Of a stretch of DNA of 64,000 nucleotides, positions 1 through 7,021 are shown one piece after another. The stretch's first letter is position 1, and each line of letters opens with the position of its first letter. The position numbers and the translations under genes were made by a program. The notes beneath the pieces were generated by a model, which saw only the letters and a program-made list of their open reading frames with translations, had not been told where the DNA came from and did not search any database. The DNA is from Nonlabens ulvanivorans (GTDB lineage Bacteria > Bacteroidota > Bacteroidia > Flavobacteriales > Flavobacteriaceae): the NCBI RefSeq assembly GCF_000732625.1, contig NZ_JPJI01000004.1, forward strand, positions 38,729 to 102,728, given 5' to 3'.

Positions 1-665
1 ATCTTCTCTCCTGGAACAAATTTTATTTTACGGGCAAGAAAGTAATAATCAGGATTATTCGGGTCCTTAGAAGTCGTGAAAATGGCTCTTTTCATATAGT
101 AAACAGAGTCATTCACTCGCTTTGTTACTTCGGCTTTAACATTAAACTCGCCTTGTGCTGTAATAGAGTTATAAGTAAGAGCCTTGCGTGTGTCTTTATT
201 AAAGATAATAGAGTCTGGTTTAACGACATTTTGTCCTTGAGTAAATATCGGTTTTTGAACATAAACACCTGCTGTGTCAATTACACCGTAGGCAAAAATA
301 TCACCGGTATTCATATTCATAATAATCTTACCAGCCTCTAGAGTAATGTCACCGTATATAATTTTTGCCTCATTATAGAGCGTGATGGTATTGTTAATAC
401 GGTCAATTTCTTTATAATCTGTTGCACTAGAGATAAGCTTGTGCTCTAGGATAGGTTTACGCTTAGTAGAATCTTTAGGTTTATTAAGTTGTAAAGTGTC
501 TAAATCTATTTCTATAGTTTCTGCAACAGGTTGTTGTGGTTTTTTATCCTCATTCTCAACTGGTTTTTCAGCAGGAATTGGGGTACTGTTATTAGGCAGC
601 TCTTGAGCATGACAGATCAGGCTCGCTGTTAAAAAAACTATTGATAAAATAATGTACCTCTTCAA
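1..665 (-). CDS. lptD: LPS-assembly protein LptD-like, N-terminal part (partial)
   Basis: The reading frame runs leftward from a probable TTG start at 663-665 and leaves the window, so only about 221 residues are present. It begins with a signal peptide (KRYIILSIVFLTASLICHAQ), then a Pro/Glu/Lys-rich linker, then an OstA/LptA-type beta-jellyroll segment with the pattern 'YKEIDRINNTITLYNEAKI...YGDITLEAGKI'. That pattern is typical of the periplasmic domain of flavobacterial LptD, which delivers lipopolysaccharide to the outer leaflet; the C-terminal barrel would lie outside the window. No ATG precedes the signal peptide in frame; another TTG lies nine bases upstream. It is divergent from the amidase gene across a 140-bp gap. 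The family assignment is by recognition of the N-terminal domain only. Confidence 0.8.
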   Translation of the reverse strand, partial: MKRYIILSIVFLTASLICHAQELPNNSTPIPAEKPVENEDKKPQQPVAETIEIDLDTLQLNKPKDSTKRKPILEHKLISSATDYKEIDRINNTITLYNEAKIIYGDITLEAGKIIMNMNTGDIFAYGVIDTAGVYVQKPIFTQGQNVVKPDSIIFNKDTRKALTYNSITAQGEFNVKAEVTKRVNDSVYYMKRAIFTTSKDPNNPDYYFLARKIKFVPGEK

Positions 666-761
666 ATAATGCAATCTTCAGTAAACTATATTCGTTAATA
701 GAAATGGTCTGGTTTTTGAAACCTCAAAACTACGTATAATTTTTATGCGTTTTATTGTAAT

Positions 762-781
762 TACGCTTTCGCGAAAGCGTA
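762..781. repeat. Iterated palindrome, copy 1 (perfect, intergenic)
   Basis: A perfect 20-bp palindrome whose core is CGCTTTCGCGAAAGCG (764-779). It lies in the gap between divergent lptD and the amidase gene, 24 bp before the amidase start. Confidence 0.95.
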
Positions 782-805
782 GTTATCAAAAGCACCTTAA
801 CACCT

Positions 806-1921
806 ATGAACACTATAATGAAAACGTATATACTTTTAATTATTGCATTAATCACTTTTCCTGTTGTAATTCAGGCAAATACGCCTTTAGATTCTACCAT
901 TGTAAGTAGTAAAAAGTTCACTATAGTACTAGATGCTGGTCATGGTGGAAATGATCCAGGAAAGAAAGTAGGAAGCGTAAATGAAAAGGATATCGCTCTC
1001 AAAGTGGTTAAGAAAATAGGCGCTTTACTAAATAAAAACCCTGATATTAAAGTTGTTTATACACGTACTACAGATAAGTTTTTAGAATTACATGAACGTG
1101 CATCTATTGCAAATAAGGCAAAAGCCGATCTTTTTGTGTCTGTACATTGTAATGCTGCGGCAAATAAAAGTGCCAAAGGAAACGAAACATGGGTGCTAGG
1201 CCTGCATCGCAGTGATGATAATCTAGAAGTAGTTCAAAGAGAGAACTCTGTAATTCTATTAGAAGATAATTATGAAGAGAAGTATGCAGGATTTGATCCT
1301 AATGACCCTTCGTCATTTGCAGCAAGCCTTTTAACACAAGAAGATTTTTTAGATAACAGTATAGAAATGGCTGCAAATGTGCAGACCAAATTTGAAGAAG
1401 CTTTAAAAAGAAAAAATCGTGGTGTAAAACAAGCTGGATTTGCAGTGTTACGATTATCCTACATGCCTAGTGTTTTAATTGAAACTGGGTTTATAACAAA
1501 TACCGAAGAGCGTAATTTCTTAAATAGTAATGCGGGACAAGATAAAGTAGCACAGTCTATTTTTAAGGCTATTCTTAATTATCAAAAAAATAGGGACATC
1601 AATAACTTTGAGGTAGAGCCTGTTGATATTGAAGAAGGTAACGGGTCTCAAATTATTGCTCCTAAGGAAAGCGTTGAAAAGGCATCTATCGTTTACATGG
1701 TTCAAATTGCTGCAAGTTCTAATGAAGTAGCTGCAAAATCTTATAATTTTAAAAAGCTTCCTGAAATCTCTAGAGAGAAATCAGGCGGTATTTATCGATA
1801 TTATACTGGTAAATTAAGCAATCTTGAAGCTGCAGTCGAGCTTAAAAAACGCGCCAATAACGCAGGATATGATGGCGCTTTTATAGTCGTTGTAGAGAAT
1901 GGTGTGACCAGACGTTTATAA
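806..1921 (+). CDS. N-acetylmuramoyl-L-alanine amidase (Amidase_3) with C-terminal SPOR-like domain
   Basis: A secreted zinc amidase that cleaves the bond between MurNAc and the peptide stem in peptidoglycan, used in cell separation and wall turnover. An N-terminal signal peptide ends near residue 24. The catalytic domain covers about residues 35-250. It holds the expected zinc ligands and catalytic glutamate: H46 in AGHGG, E60, H114 in VHCNA and E226 in ETGF. Residues 296-371 (VYMVQIAASS onward) resemble a SPOR peptidoglycan-binding repeat. A second in-frame ATG at 818 would give a more compact signal peptide (MKTYILLIIALITF) and may be the real start. The next gene, an MlaD-like protein, follows 74 bp downstream in the same direction. 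Confidence 0.9.
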   Translation: MNTIMKTYILLIIALITFPVVIQANTPLDSTIVSSKKFTIVLDAGHGGNDPGKKVGSVNEKDIALKVVKKIGALLNKNPDIKVVYTRTTDKFLELHERASIANKAKADLFVSVHCNAAANKSAKGNETWVLGLHRSDDNLEVVQRENSVILLEDNYEEKYAGFDPNDPSSFAASLLTQEDFLDNSIEMAANVQTKFEEALKRKNRGVKQAGFAVLRLSYMPSVLIETGFITNTEERNFLNSNAGQDKVAQSIFKAILNYQKNRDINNFEVEPVDIEEGNGSQIIAPKESVEKASIVYMVQIAASSNEVAAKSYNFKKLPEISREKSGGIYRYYTGKLSNLEAAVELKKRANNAGYDGAFIVVVENGVTRRL

Positions 1922-1970
1922 TGTATTGCTAAATATGTTGAGAATAGGCTACAAAATAGGTAGCTTTATT

Positions 1971-1978
1971 TAAATTTG
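1971..1978 (+). promoter_or_regulatory. Candidate -7 box (TAAATTTG) for the MlaD-like gene
   Basis: Matches the Bacteroidetes -7 consensus TAnnTTTG and ends 17 bp before the GTG start. No convincing -33 element is seen. Confidence 0.4.
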
Positions 1979-1995
1979 TCAAAAACACCGTATCT

Positions 1996-2949
1996 GTGAA
2001 ATTATCCAAAGAAGTTAAAGTAGGTATTCTTACCGTAGTAGCGATAGCGCTGTTTATTTTTGGTTACTCGTATTTGAAAGGTAGTAATCTTTTAGAGGAT
2101 AATAGAGTCTATTATGCTGTATACGATAATGTTGAAGGACTTACTAAGTCTGCTCCTGTAACTATTAATGGTTTAAGAGTAGGTAATATAGACGATATTA
2201 AATTTTTAGATGATAGTGGTAGGCTTATTGTAAAATTTCATGTGAATGGAGAATTCTCTTTTTCATCTGAAAGTACAGCTAGTGTTTACAGTACTAGTCT
2301 TATAGGAGGGAAAGCTCTGGCTATCGTTCCTAATTTTGAATCTACCGCCATTGTCGCAAAATCTGGAGACACCTTAAAGTCTAAACTAGATAAAGGTTTA
2401 CAAGGTGAAGTTATGGATCAATTTATTCCTTTAAAAGATAAGATTGAACATATGGTAGTAAGTGCAGATAGTGTGCTAGTTGCGGTTAATAAAACTCTTA
2501 ATCCTGATGCTAGAGCTGCGATTACTTCCTCATTAGAAGAGCTTAATAAGACACTTGTAGAATTTAAGGCTTTATCTCGCAATGCAAATACATTGTTAGC
2601 AGATAATAAAGAAAGTCTAGGGAGAACTATTAAGAACCTAGATGTCACAACAGAGAATTTTGCTAAAATATCTGATACTCTTGCACAAGTAGAAATAGCT
2701 GGTACAGTAAAACAGTTAGAGGAAACGATAGGGAAATTTAATACTGTACTTGATAAAGTAAGTAATGGAGAAGGCTCGTTAGGGAAGTTAATGACCGACG
2801 ACAAACTTTATACAAATTTGGAAAGAGCAACAGAACAAGCAGCAGACTTGTTGCAGGATATGAAGCTTAATCCTAAACGTTATGTCCATTTCTCTGTCTT
2901 TGGAAAGAGACCAGGACCATACGAAGAACCAGAAGACCCAACTAAATAA
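1996..2949 (+). CDS. MlaD/MCE family lipid-transport substrate-binding protein
   Basis: A 317-residue protein starting at GTG. A single N-terminal membrane anchor (about residues 9-27) is followed by an MCE domain (about 37-115, with PVTINGLRVGNIDDIKF). A long helical C-terminal part (about 130-290) is rich in heptad-like Leu and Asn. MCE proteins hold lipids in the periplasm and usually partner an ABC permease and ATPase (MlaE/MlaF). Neither partner gene is in this neighbourhood, so they must be encoded elsewhere. The gene sits 9 bp before the Fe-S oxidoreductase gene and is probably co-transcribed with it. The domain call is firm; the exact lipid substrate cannot be inferred. Confidence 0.85.
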   Translation: MKLSKEVKVGILTVVAIALFIFGYSYLKGSNLLEDNRVYYAVYDNVEGLTKSAPVTINGLRVGNIDDIKFLDDSGRLIVKFHVNGEFSFSSESTASVYSTSLIGGKALAIVPNFESTAIVAKSGDTLKSKLDKGLQGEVMDQFIPLKDKIEHMVVSADSVLVAVNKTLNPDARAAITSSLEELNKTLVEFKALSRNANTLLADNKESLGRTIKNLDVTTENFAKISDTLAQVEIAGTVKQLEETIGKFNTVLDKVSNGEGSLGKLMTDDKLYTNLERATEQAADLLQDMKLNPKRYVHFSVFGKRPGPYEEPEDPTK

Positions 2950-2958
2950 TTTTTATAC

Positions 2959-4302
2959 ATGGAATACATTCCACAAATCATTTTTGCCCTTTTATTAATC
3001 GCTGGTGTAGGTTACTTTACAAGTAACATTCGCAAGATGATACGCAATATCAAGCTAGGTAGAGAAGTTGATCGCTCAGATAACAAAAAAGAACGATGGG
3101 CCCAAATGGCACGTATCGCTTTAGGGCAATCCAAAATGGTACGCAGGCCTATTGCTGGTTTCTTACATGTTGTTGTATATGTAGGTTTTGTGATTATCAA
3201 TATAGAAGTCCTAGAAATTATTATTGATGGACTTTTTGGTACACACCGCATATTTGCACCTTACCTAGGTGGTGTTTATGATTTTCTGATCGGTACGTTT
3301 GAAATACTAGCTTTATTAGTATTAGTAACTGTTGTCGTTTTTTGGATAAGAAGAAATGCAATGAACATCAAACGATTCACTATGGGTGAGTTAAAAGGAT
3401 GGCCTAAAAATGATGCCAACTACATTCTATATTTTGAAGTTGTATTAATGAGTTTATTTTTAATAATGAACGCAACAGATTTTATCCTTCAAACTAGAGG
3501 CGTGGAAGGTTATGCTCATGCAGGCGAGATATTTGGATCGTTTCCAGTTTCTCAATTTGTAGCAGTGTTTTTTGAAAACATGGCTGATACTACTCTTATC
3601 GTTATAGAAAGAGCGGCATGGTGGATTCACATCGTTGGGATTCTTATTTTTTTAAACTATTTATATTGGTCTAAGCATTTACACATCATGCTTGCTTTCC
3701 CTAATGTTTATTTTGCAAAATTAACTCCTAAAGGAAAGTTTACAAATATGGAAGCTGTGACTGCTGAGGTGAAACTGATGATGGATCCAGATGCTGATCC
3801 ATTTGCTGCGCCAGATCCTGCCGCGATGGATGAAGATCCAGCCTCATTAGGAGCTAGCGATATTTTTGACCTTGATCAAGTCCAGCTATTAAACGCATAC
3901 ACTTGTACAGAATGTGGTCGTTGTACCTCAGAATGTCCGGCAAATATTACTGGTAAAAAATTAAGTCCACGTGCCATAATGATGAAGACACGTGATCGAC
4001 TAGAGGAAGTAGGATCTGTTATTAATAAAGAAGGTGAATGGAAAGATGATGGGAAAAAGCTATTAAATGATCATATCACAACAGAAGAGTTATGGGCATG
4101 TACAACATGTAATGCTTGTGTTGAAGCTTGTCCTATTGGTATTGATCCATTAAGTATCATCATGGATATGAGAAGATATCTAGTACTAGAAAATAGTGCT
4201 GCACCTACAGATTTAAATAATGCTTTAACAAATATTGAAAATAACGGTGCACCATGGCCATATAACCAAATGGATCGATTAAACTGGGCAGACGAATTAT
4301 AG
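2959..4302 (+). CDS. Membrane-bound (Fe-S)-binding oxidoreductase subunit (HdrC/GlpC-like dicluster)
   Basis: A 447-residue protein. About five hydrophobic segments in the first 260 residues resemble a nitrate-reductase-gamma/HdrE-like membrane part. A soluble part follows with two 4Fe-4S motifs: CTECGRCTSECP at 316-327 and CTTCNACVEACP at 381-392. The architecture is that of a membrane electron carrier that passes electrons to or from a CCG-domain partner. Such a partner is encoded at 4790-5581, with a small HAD gene between them. The two halves together resemble a split heterodisulfide-reductase/glycolate-oxidase-type electron module widespread in Bacteroidetes. Its physiological donor and acceptor are unknown. 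The stop codon is 1 bp from the next start, so translational coupling is likely. Confidence 0.85.
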   Translation: MEYIPQIIFALLLIAGVGYFTSNIRKMIRNIKLGREVDRSDNKKERWAQMARIALGQSKMVRRPIAGFLHVVVYVGFVIINIEVLEIIIDGLFGTHRIFAPYLGGVYDFLIGTFEILALLVLVTVVVFWIRRNAMNIKRFTMGELKGWPKNDANYILYFEVVLMSLFLIMNATDFILQTRGVEGYAHAGEIFGSFPVSQFVAVFFENMADTTLIVIERAAWWIHIVGILIFLNYLYWSKHLHIMLAFPNVYFAKLTPKGKFTNMEAVTAEVKLMMDPDADPFAAPDPAAMDEDPASLGASDIFDLDQVQLLNAYTCTECGRCTSECPANITGKKLSPRAIMMKTRDRLEEVGSVINKEGEWKDDGKKLLNDHITTEELWACTTCNACVEACPIGIDPLSIIMDMRRYLVLENSAAPTDLNNALTNIENNGAPWPYNQMDRLNWADEL

Positions 4303-4303
4303 T

Positions 4304-4732
4304 ATGAAAGAAAAAAACGAATACCTAGAAGCAAAAAATGATGATGGTTCTTTAGCGAGTCCTGTATTACCAGAAGGCGTTAAGAATTATTTAATCGATA
4401 TTGATGGAACTATTACTGATGATGTGCCTAATGAAGAACCTGAACGCATGGCAACTTGCGCTCCTTTTCCAGACGCATTAAAAACGCTTAATGAGTGGTT
4501 TGATGCAGGTCACGTGATTTGTTTTTTCACCTCTAGAACAGAAGAACATAGAGAGGTAACAGAAGTATGGTTAAAAAAGCATGGTTTTAAATACCATAGT
4601 TTATTGATGGGTAAACCTAGAGGTGGTAACTATCATTGGATCGATAATCATATGGTACGTGCGACTAGATATAAAGGTAAATTTACGCATCTAGTAGAGC
4701 AAGAAGTAACAATAGAAGTGTTTAAAAAATAG
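4304..4732 (+). CDS. Small HAD-superfamily hydrolase-like protein
   Basis: A 142-residue protein with the HAD nucleophile motif DIDGT (residues 32-36; D32 and D34). A later 'FFTSRTEEHREVTEVWLKKHG' stretch gives motif II (Thr/Ser), and a Lys and Asp follow in 'MGKPRGGNYHWIDNH'. All the elements needed for phosphatase-type chemistry are therefore visible. Homologues are sometimes labelled phosphoheptose isomerase, but nothing here resembles the SIS fold of that enzyme. Its place between two Fe-S oxidoreductase genes, 1 bp after the first, suggests it belongs to the same functional unit. Substrate unknown. Confidence 0.75.
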   Translation: MKEKNEYLEAKNDDGSLASPVLPEGVKNYLIDIDGTITDDVPNEEPERMATCAPFPDALKTLNEWFDAGHVICFFTSRTEEHREVTEVWLKKHGFKYHSLLMGKPRGGNYHWIDNHMVRATRYKGKFTHLVEQEVTIEVFKK

Positions 4733-4747
4733 AAAGATGATGATTTT

Positions 4748-4761
4748 GCTTTTGCGAAAGC
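4748..4761. repeat. Iterated palindrome, degenerate copy
   Basis: GCTTTTGCGAAAGC differs from the inner 14 bases of the iterated palindrome by one base. It is intergenic, between the HAD gene and the CCG-domain gene. Confidence 0.6.
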
Positions 4762-4789
4762 ATAGTAAAGATATCTCAACATAACAATT

Positions 4790-5581
4790 ATGAGTGAATT
4801 GATAAAAGTACCTACAGCAGCAGAGTTTATAGCTCAAGGAAAAACTCCAGAAGTTTTATTTTGGGTAGGATGTAGTGGAAGTTTTGATGACCGTTCAAAG
4901 AAGATTACAAAAGCGTTTGTAAAGTTATTGAATAAAGCTGGTGTTGAATTTGCCGTTTTAGGAGCAGAAGAAAGCTGTACAGGTGATCCAGCAAAAAGAG
5001 CTGGAAATGAATTCCTATTTCAAATGCAGGCCATGATGAACATTGAGGTTCTTAATGGTTATGAAATTAAAAAAATAGTGACGGCATGTCCTCATTGCTT
5101 TAATACACTTAAAAATGAATATCCTGAATTAGGTGGTAATTATGAAGTTATCCACCATACCTCATTCTTAAAAGATCTTATAGCAAACGGTAAATTAACT
5201 ATATCTGGCGGGAAATTTAAAGGCAAAAAAATCACTTATCACGATCCGTGTTATTTAGGACGTGCAAACGAGATTTATGAAGCACCAAGAGAACTTATAG
5301 AAAAATTAGACGCAGCACTAGTAGAAATGAAGCGCAGTAAGCGCAACGGTTTGTGTTGTGGAGCTGGTGGAGCCCAAATGTTTAAAGAACCAGAACCAGG
5401 TAATAAAGATATTAATATTGAGCGCACAGATGAAGCACTAGATACAGGTGCAGATATTATAGCAGCTGCCTGCCCTTTCTGTAACACAATGATGAGCGAT
5501 GGAATCAAAGCGGCAGAGAAAGAAGGTAATGTGGAGGTTTTAGACATTGCAGAGATGATTGCAAGTGCCGAAGATCTTTAA
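4790..5581 (+). CDS. CCG-domain (Fe-S)-binding protein, HdrB/GlcF-like
   Basis: A soluble 263-residue protein with two cysteine-rich CCG (DUF224) modules. The C-terminal one has the full pattern: C154 in HDPCYLG, C189-C190 in CCGAGG, and C228/C231 in CPFC. The N-terminal one has CPHC at 100-103 but is less complete. In HdrB these cysteines bind a noncubane [4Fe-4S] centre used in disulfide or thiol redox chemistry. With the membrane dicluster protein at 2959 it probably forms one electron-transfer complex. The start follows a 57-bp gap that contains a degenerate copy of the iterated palindrome, so a separate promoter is possible. Partner assignment is inference from context. Confidence 0.82.
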   Translation: MSELIKVPTAAEFIAQGKTPEVLFWVGCSGSFDDRSKKITKAFVKLLNKAGVEFAVLGAEESCTGDPAKRAGNEFLFQMQAMMNIEVLNGYEIKKIVTACPHCFNTLKNEYPELGGNYEVIHHTSFLKDLIANGKLTISGGKFKGKKITYHDPCYLGRANEIYEAPRELIEKLDAALVEMKRSKRNGLCCGAGGAQMFKEPEPGNKDINIERTDEALDTGADIIAAACPFCNTMMSDGIKAAEKEGNVEVLDIAEMIASAEDL

Positions 5582-5582
5582 A

Positions 5583-5792
5583 ATGAACAATAACGAGCCC
5601 GATAAAATTCCATGGAAAAATCGAATAGTTCTAGGCTTATTTTCTGGTTTAGTCTATGCAGGAATCATGGCGGCATTTGATTATGCCAGTGATTTACCTT
5701 TTCATGAAGTAAAGTTCGTTTTTAGTACATTAATTTTTGGAACATTTATGGCCATTGCTACTCGGTGGATGGTGAAAAAAAAGAAAAAGTAA
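5583..5792 (+). CDS. Small two-helix membrane protein of unknown function
   Basis: A 69-residue protein starting one base after the stop of the CCG gene. It has a charged N-terminus (MNNNEPDKIPWKNR), two hydrophobic helices (about 15-35 and 44-62) and a Lys-rich tail that should face the cytoplasm. The reading frame stays open upstream to 5559. The ATG at 5583 is preferred because it gives a normal charged N-terminus and tight coupling to the upstream gene. No family is recognised. The tight spacing suggests it is made together with the Fe-S proteins. Confidence 0.6.
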   Translation: MNNNEPDKIPWKNRIVLGLFSGLVYAGIMAAFDYASDLPFHEVKFVFSTLIFGTFMAIATRWMVKKKKK

Positions 5793-5798
5793 AACCTG

Positions 5799-6425
5799 AT
5801 GAAATTTAAAATTACACTCGTACTATTTTTGGTTACTTTAGTTTCTAATGCACAAAAGTTAGAAGAAGAAGTGCTAGATAAATTATCTAACAGTATATGT
5901 TCACATCTAAAAGAACAAGGTGATATAGATAACTTAACCAGTGTTGAAGCCTTGAAGGTCTTCACAGAGAGTATGTTTAAAGCATATGCTACTGATCCAG
6001 AGTATTATAAAGAAAATGGATTGGACTTTACTGCTGGTGATGAGGTGCTCGAGGCATATGGAGAACAATTAGGGATGCATATGGTAGTTAATTGCCCGTC
6101 ATCTATATCATTATTCCTGTCCATGGCAGGTGATGAAGATTTTGAAGAAATGGGTTATACCTCAGAAAGTGTTCCAATGACTTTTACCTTGACAGGTAAG
6201 GTTGTAGATTTTTCTAATGAACAATTTTATACCATTAATATAAAAGATGAGACCGGAAGAGTACGTAAGTTCCTCTGGTTAGAATATGTAGAAAATGATC
6301 ACTTGTTAGAAATAGCAATGAAAAAAAAGAAGAAGTACACCTTTACTTATGTAGAAAAAAACATGTATGATCTTAGGATACAGGAATATAGAAACATGTT
6401 AGTACTCACTAAAATAGAAGAATAA
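5799..6425 (+). CDS. Secreted protein of unknown function
   Basis: A 208-residue protein with a cleavable signal peptide (MKFKITLVLFLVTLVSNAQ). The middle is acidic and mainly helical. The C-terminal part ('LTGKVVDFSNEQFYTINIKDETGRVRKFLWLEYVE') has the alternating pattern of a small beta-barrel or OB-like fold. It starts 6 bp after the small membrane protein and ends 2 bp before the next gene, so it belongs to the same transcription unit. Cys residues are few (one in SICSHL, one in NCPSS). No function can be assigned. Confidence 0.7.
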   Translation: MKFKITLVLFLVTLVSNAQKLEEEVLDKLSNSICSHLKEQGDIDNLTSVEALKVFTESMFKAYATDPEYYKENGLDFTAGDEVLEAYGEQLGMHMVVNCPSSISLFLSMAGDEDFEEMGYTSESVPMTFTLTGKVVDFSNEQFYTINIKDETGRVRKFLWLEYVENDHLLEIAMKKKKKYTFTYVEKNMYDLRIQEYRNMLVLTKIEE

Positions 6426-6427
6426 CT

Positions 6428-6910
6428 ATGCACGCAAATTTTAAAGATTTACCAGAAGAAGCTAGAGTGTGGATCTATCAAGCAAATAGACCATTTACAA
6501 CAGATGAGCTTAATGAATTAAAGCCTCAAATGGATAACTTTTTACAGCAATGGACAGCTCATGGTAAGGATTTAAAAGCTGGTGTAGAGTATCCATATAA
6601 TAGGTTTATTGTAATAGGATTAGATCAAACTACAGCTGGGGCAACTGGTTGTTCTATAGATGCTAGTGTACGTTTTATACAATCGATAGAAAAATCTTTT
6701 AGGATTGATCTTATGGATAAAATGAATGTCACTTTTAAAAATGGTCAATATGTGGCGCATAAAGAATTAAGCGACTTTAAAAAAATGGCCAAAGCAAAGT
6801 CTGTTTCTCCTAACACAATCGTTTTTAACAACCTTGTGACTAATGTAGGTGAGTACCGTGAGCATTGGGAAGTTCCTGCAAGTGAGAGCTGGCATTCACG
6901 CTTTTTCTAG
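6428..6910 (+). CDS. Conserved flavobacterial cytoplasmic protein (often mislabelled ABC transporter ATPase)
   Basis: A 160-residue soluble protein without signal peptide or membrane segments. Orthologues in flavobacterial genomes commonly carry the label 'ABC transporter ATPase'. No Walker A, Walker B or LSGGQ signature is present, so the label is not supported. Recognisable segments are 'ARVWIYQANRPFT' at the N-terminus and 'GATGCSIDASVRF' in the middle. It overlaps the end of an operon that starts at the Fe-S genes, with a 2-bp gap upstream. Function unknown. Confidence 0.7.
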   Translation: MHANFKDLPEEARVWIYQANRPFTTDELNELKPQMDNFLQQWTAHGKDLKAGVEYPYNRFIVIGLDQTTAGATGCSIDASVRFIQSIEKSFRIDLMDKMNVTFKNGQYVAHKELSDFKKMAKAKSVSPNTIVFNNLVTNVGEYREHWEVPASESWHSRFF

Positions 6911-7021
6911 TTGATAAGCTAGTTTAAAAGTCCGCTATTATTTTCTCTTTATTAACTTAAGATGAAGCGTTAAGTCTTTATCTTGTTGCTTTAGGAACGG
7001 TTCTTGAAACCTTTTCCTTAA

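Noticed and set aside
2418..2804. 128-codon minus-strand frame within the MlaD-like gene
   Set aside because: Antisense shadow; composition mirrors the sense codons.
6428..6910. ABC transporter ATPase label
   Set aside because: No Walker A, Walker B or LSGGQ signature in 160 residues.
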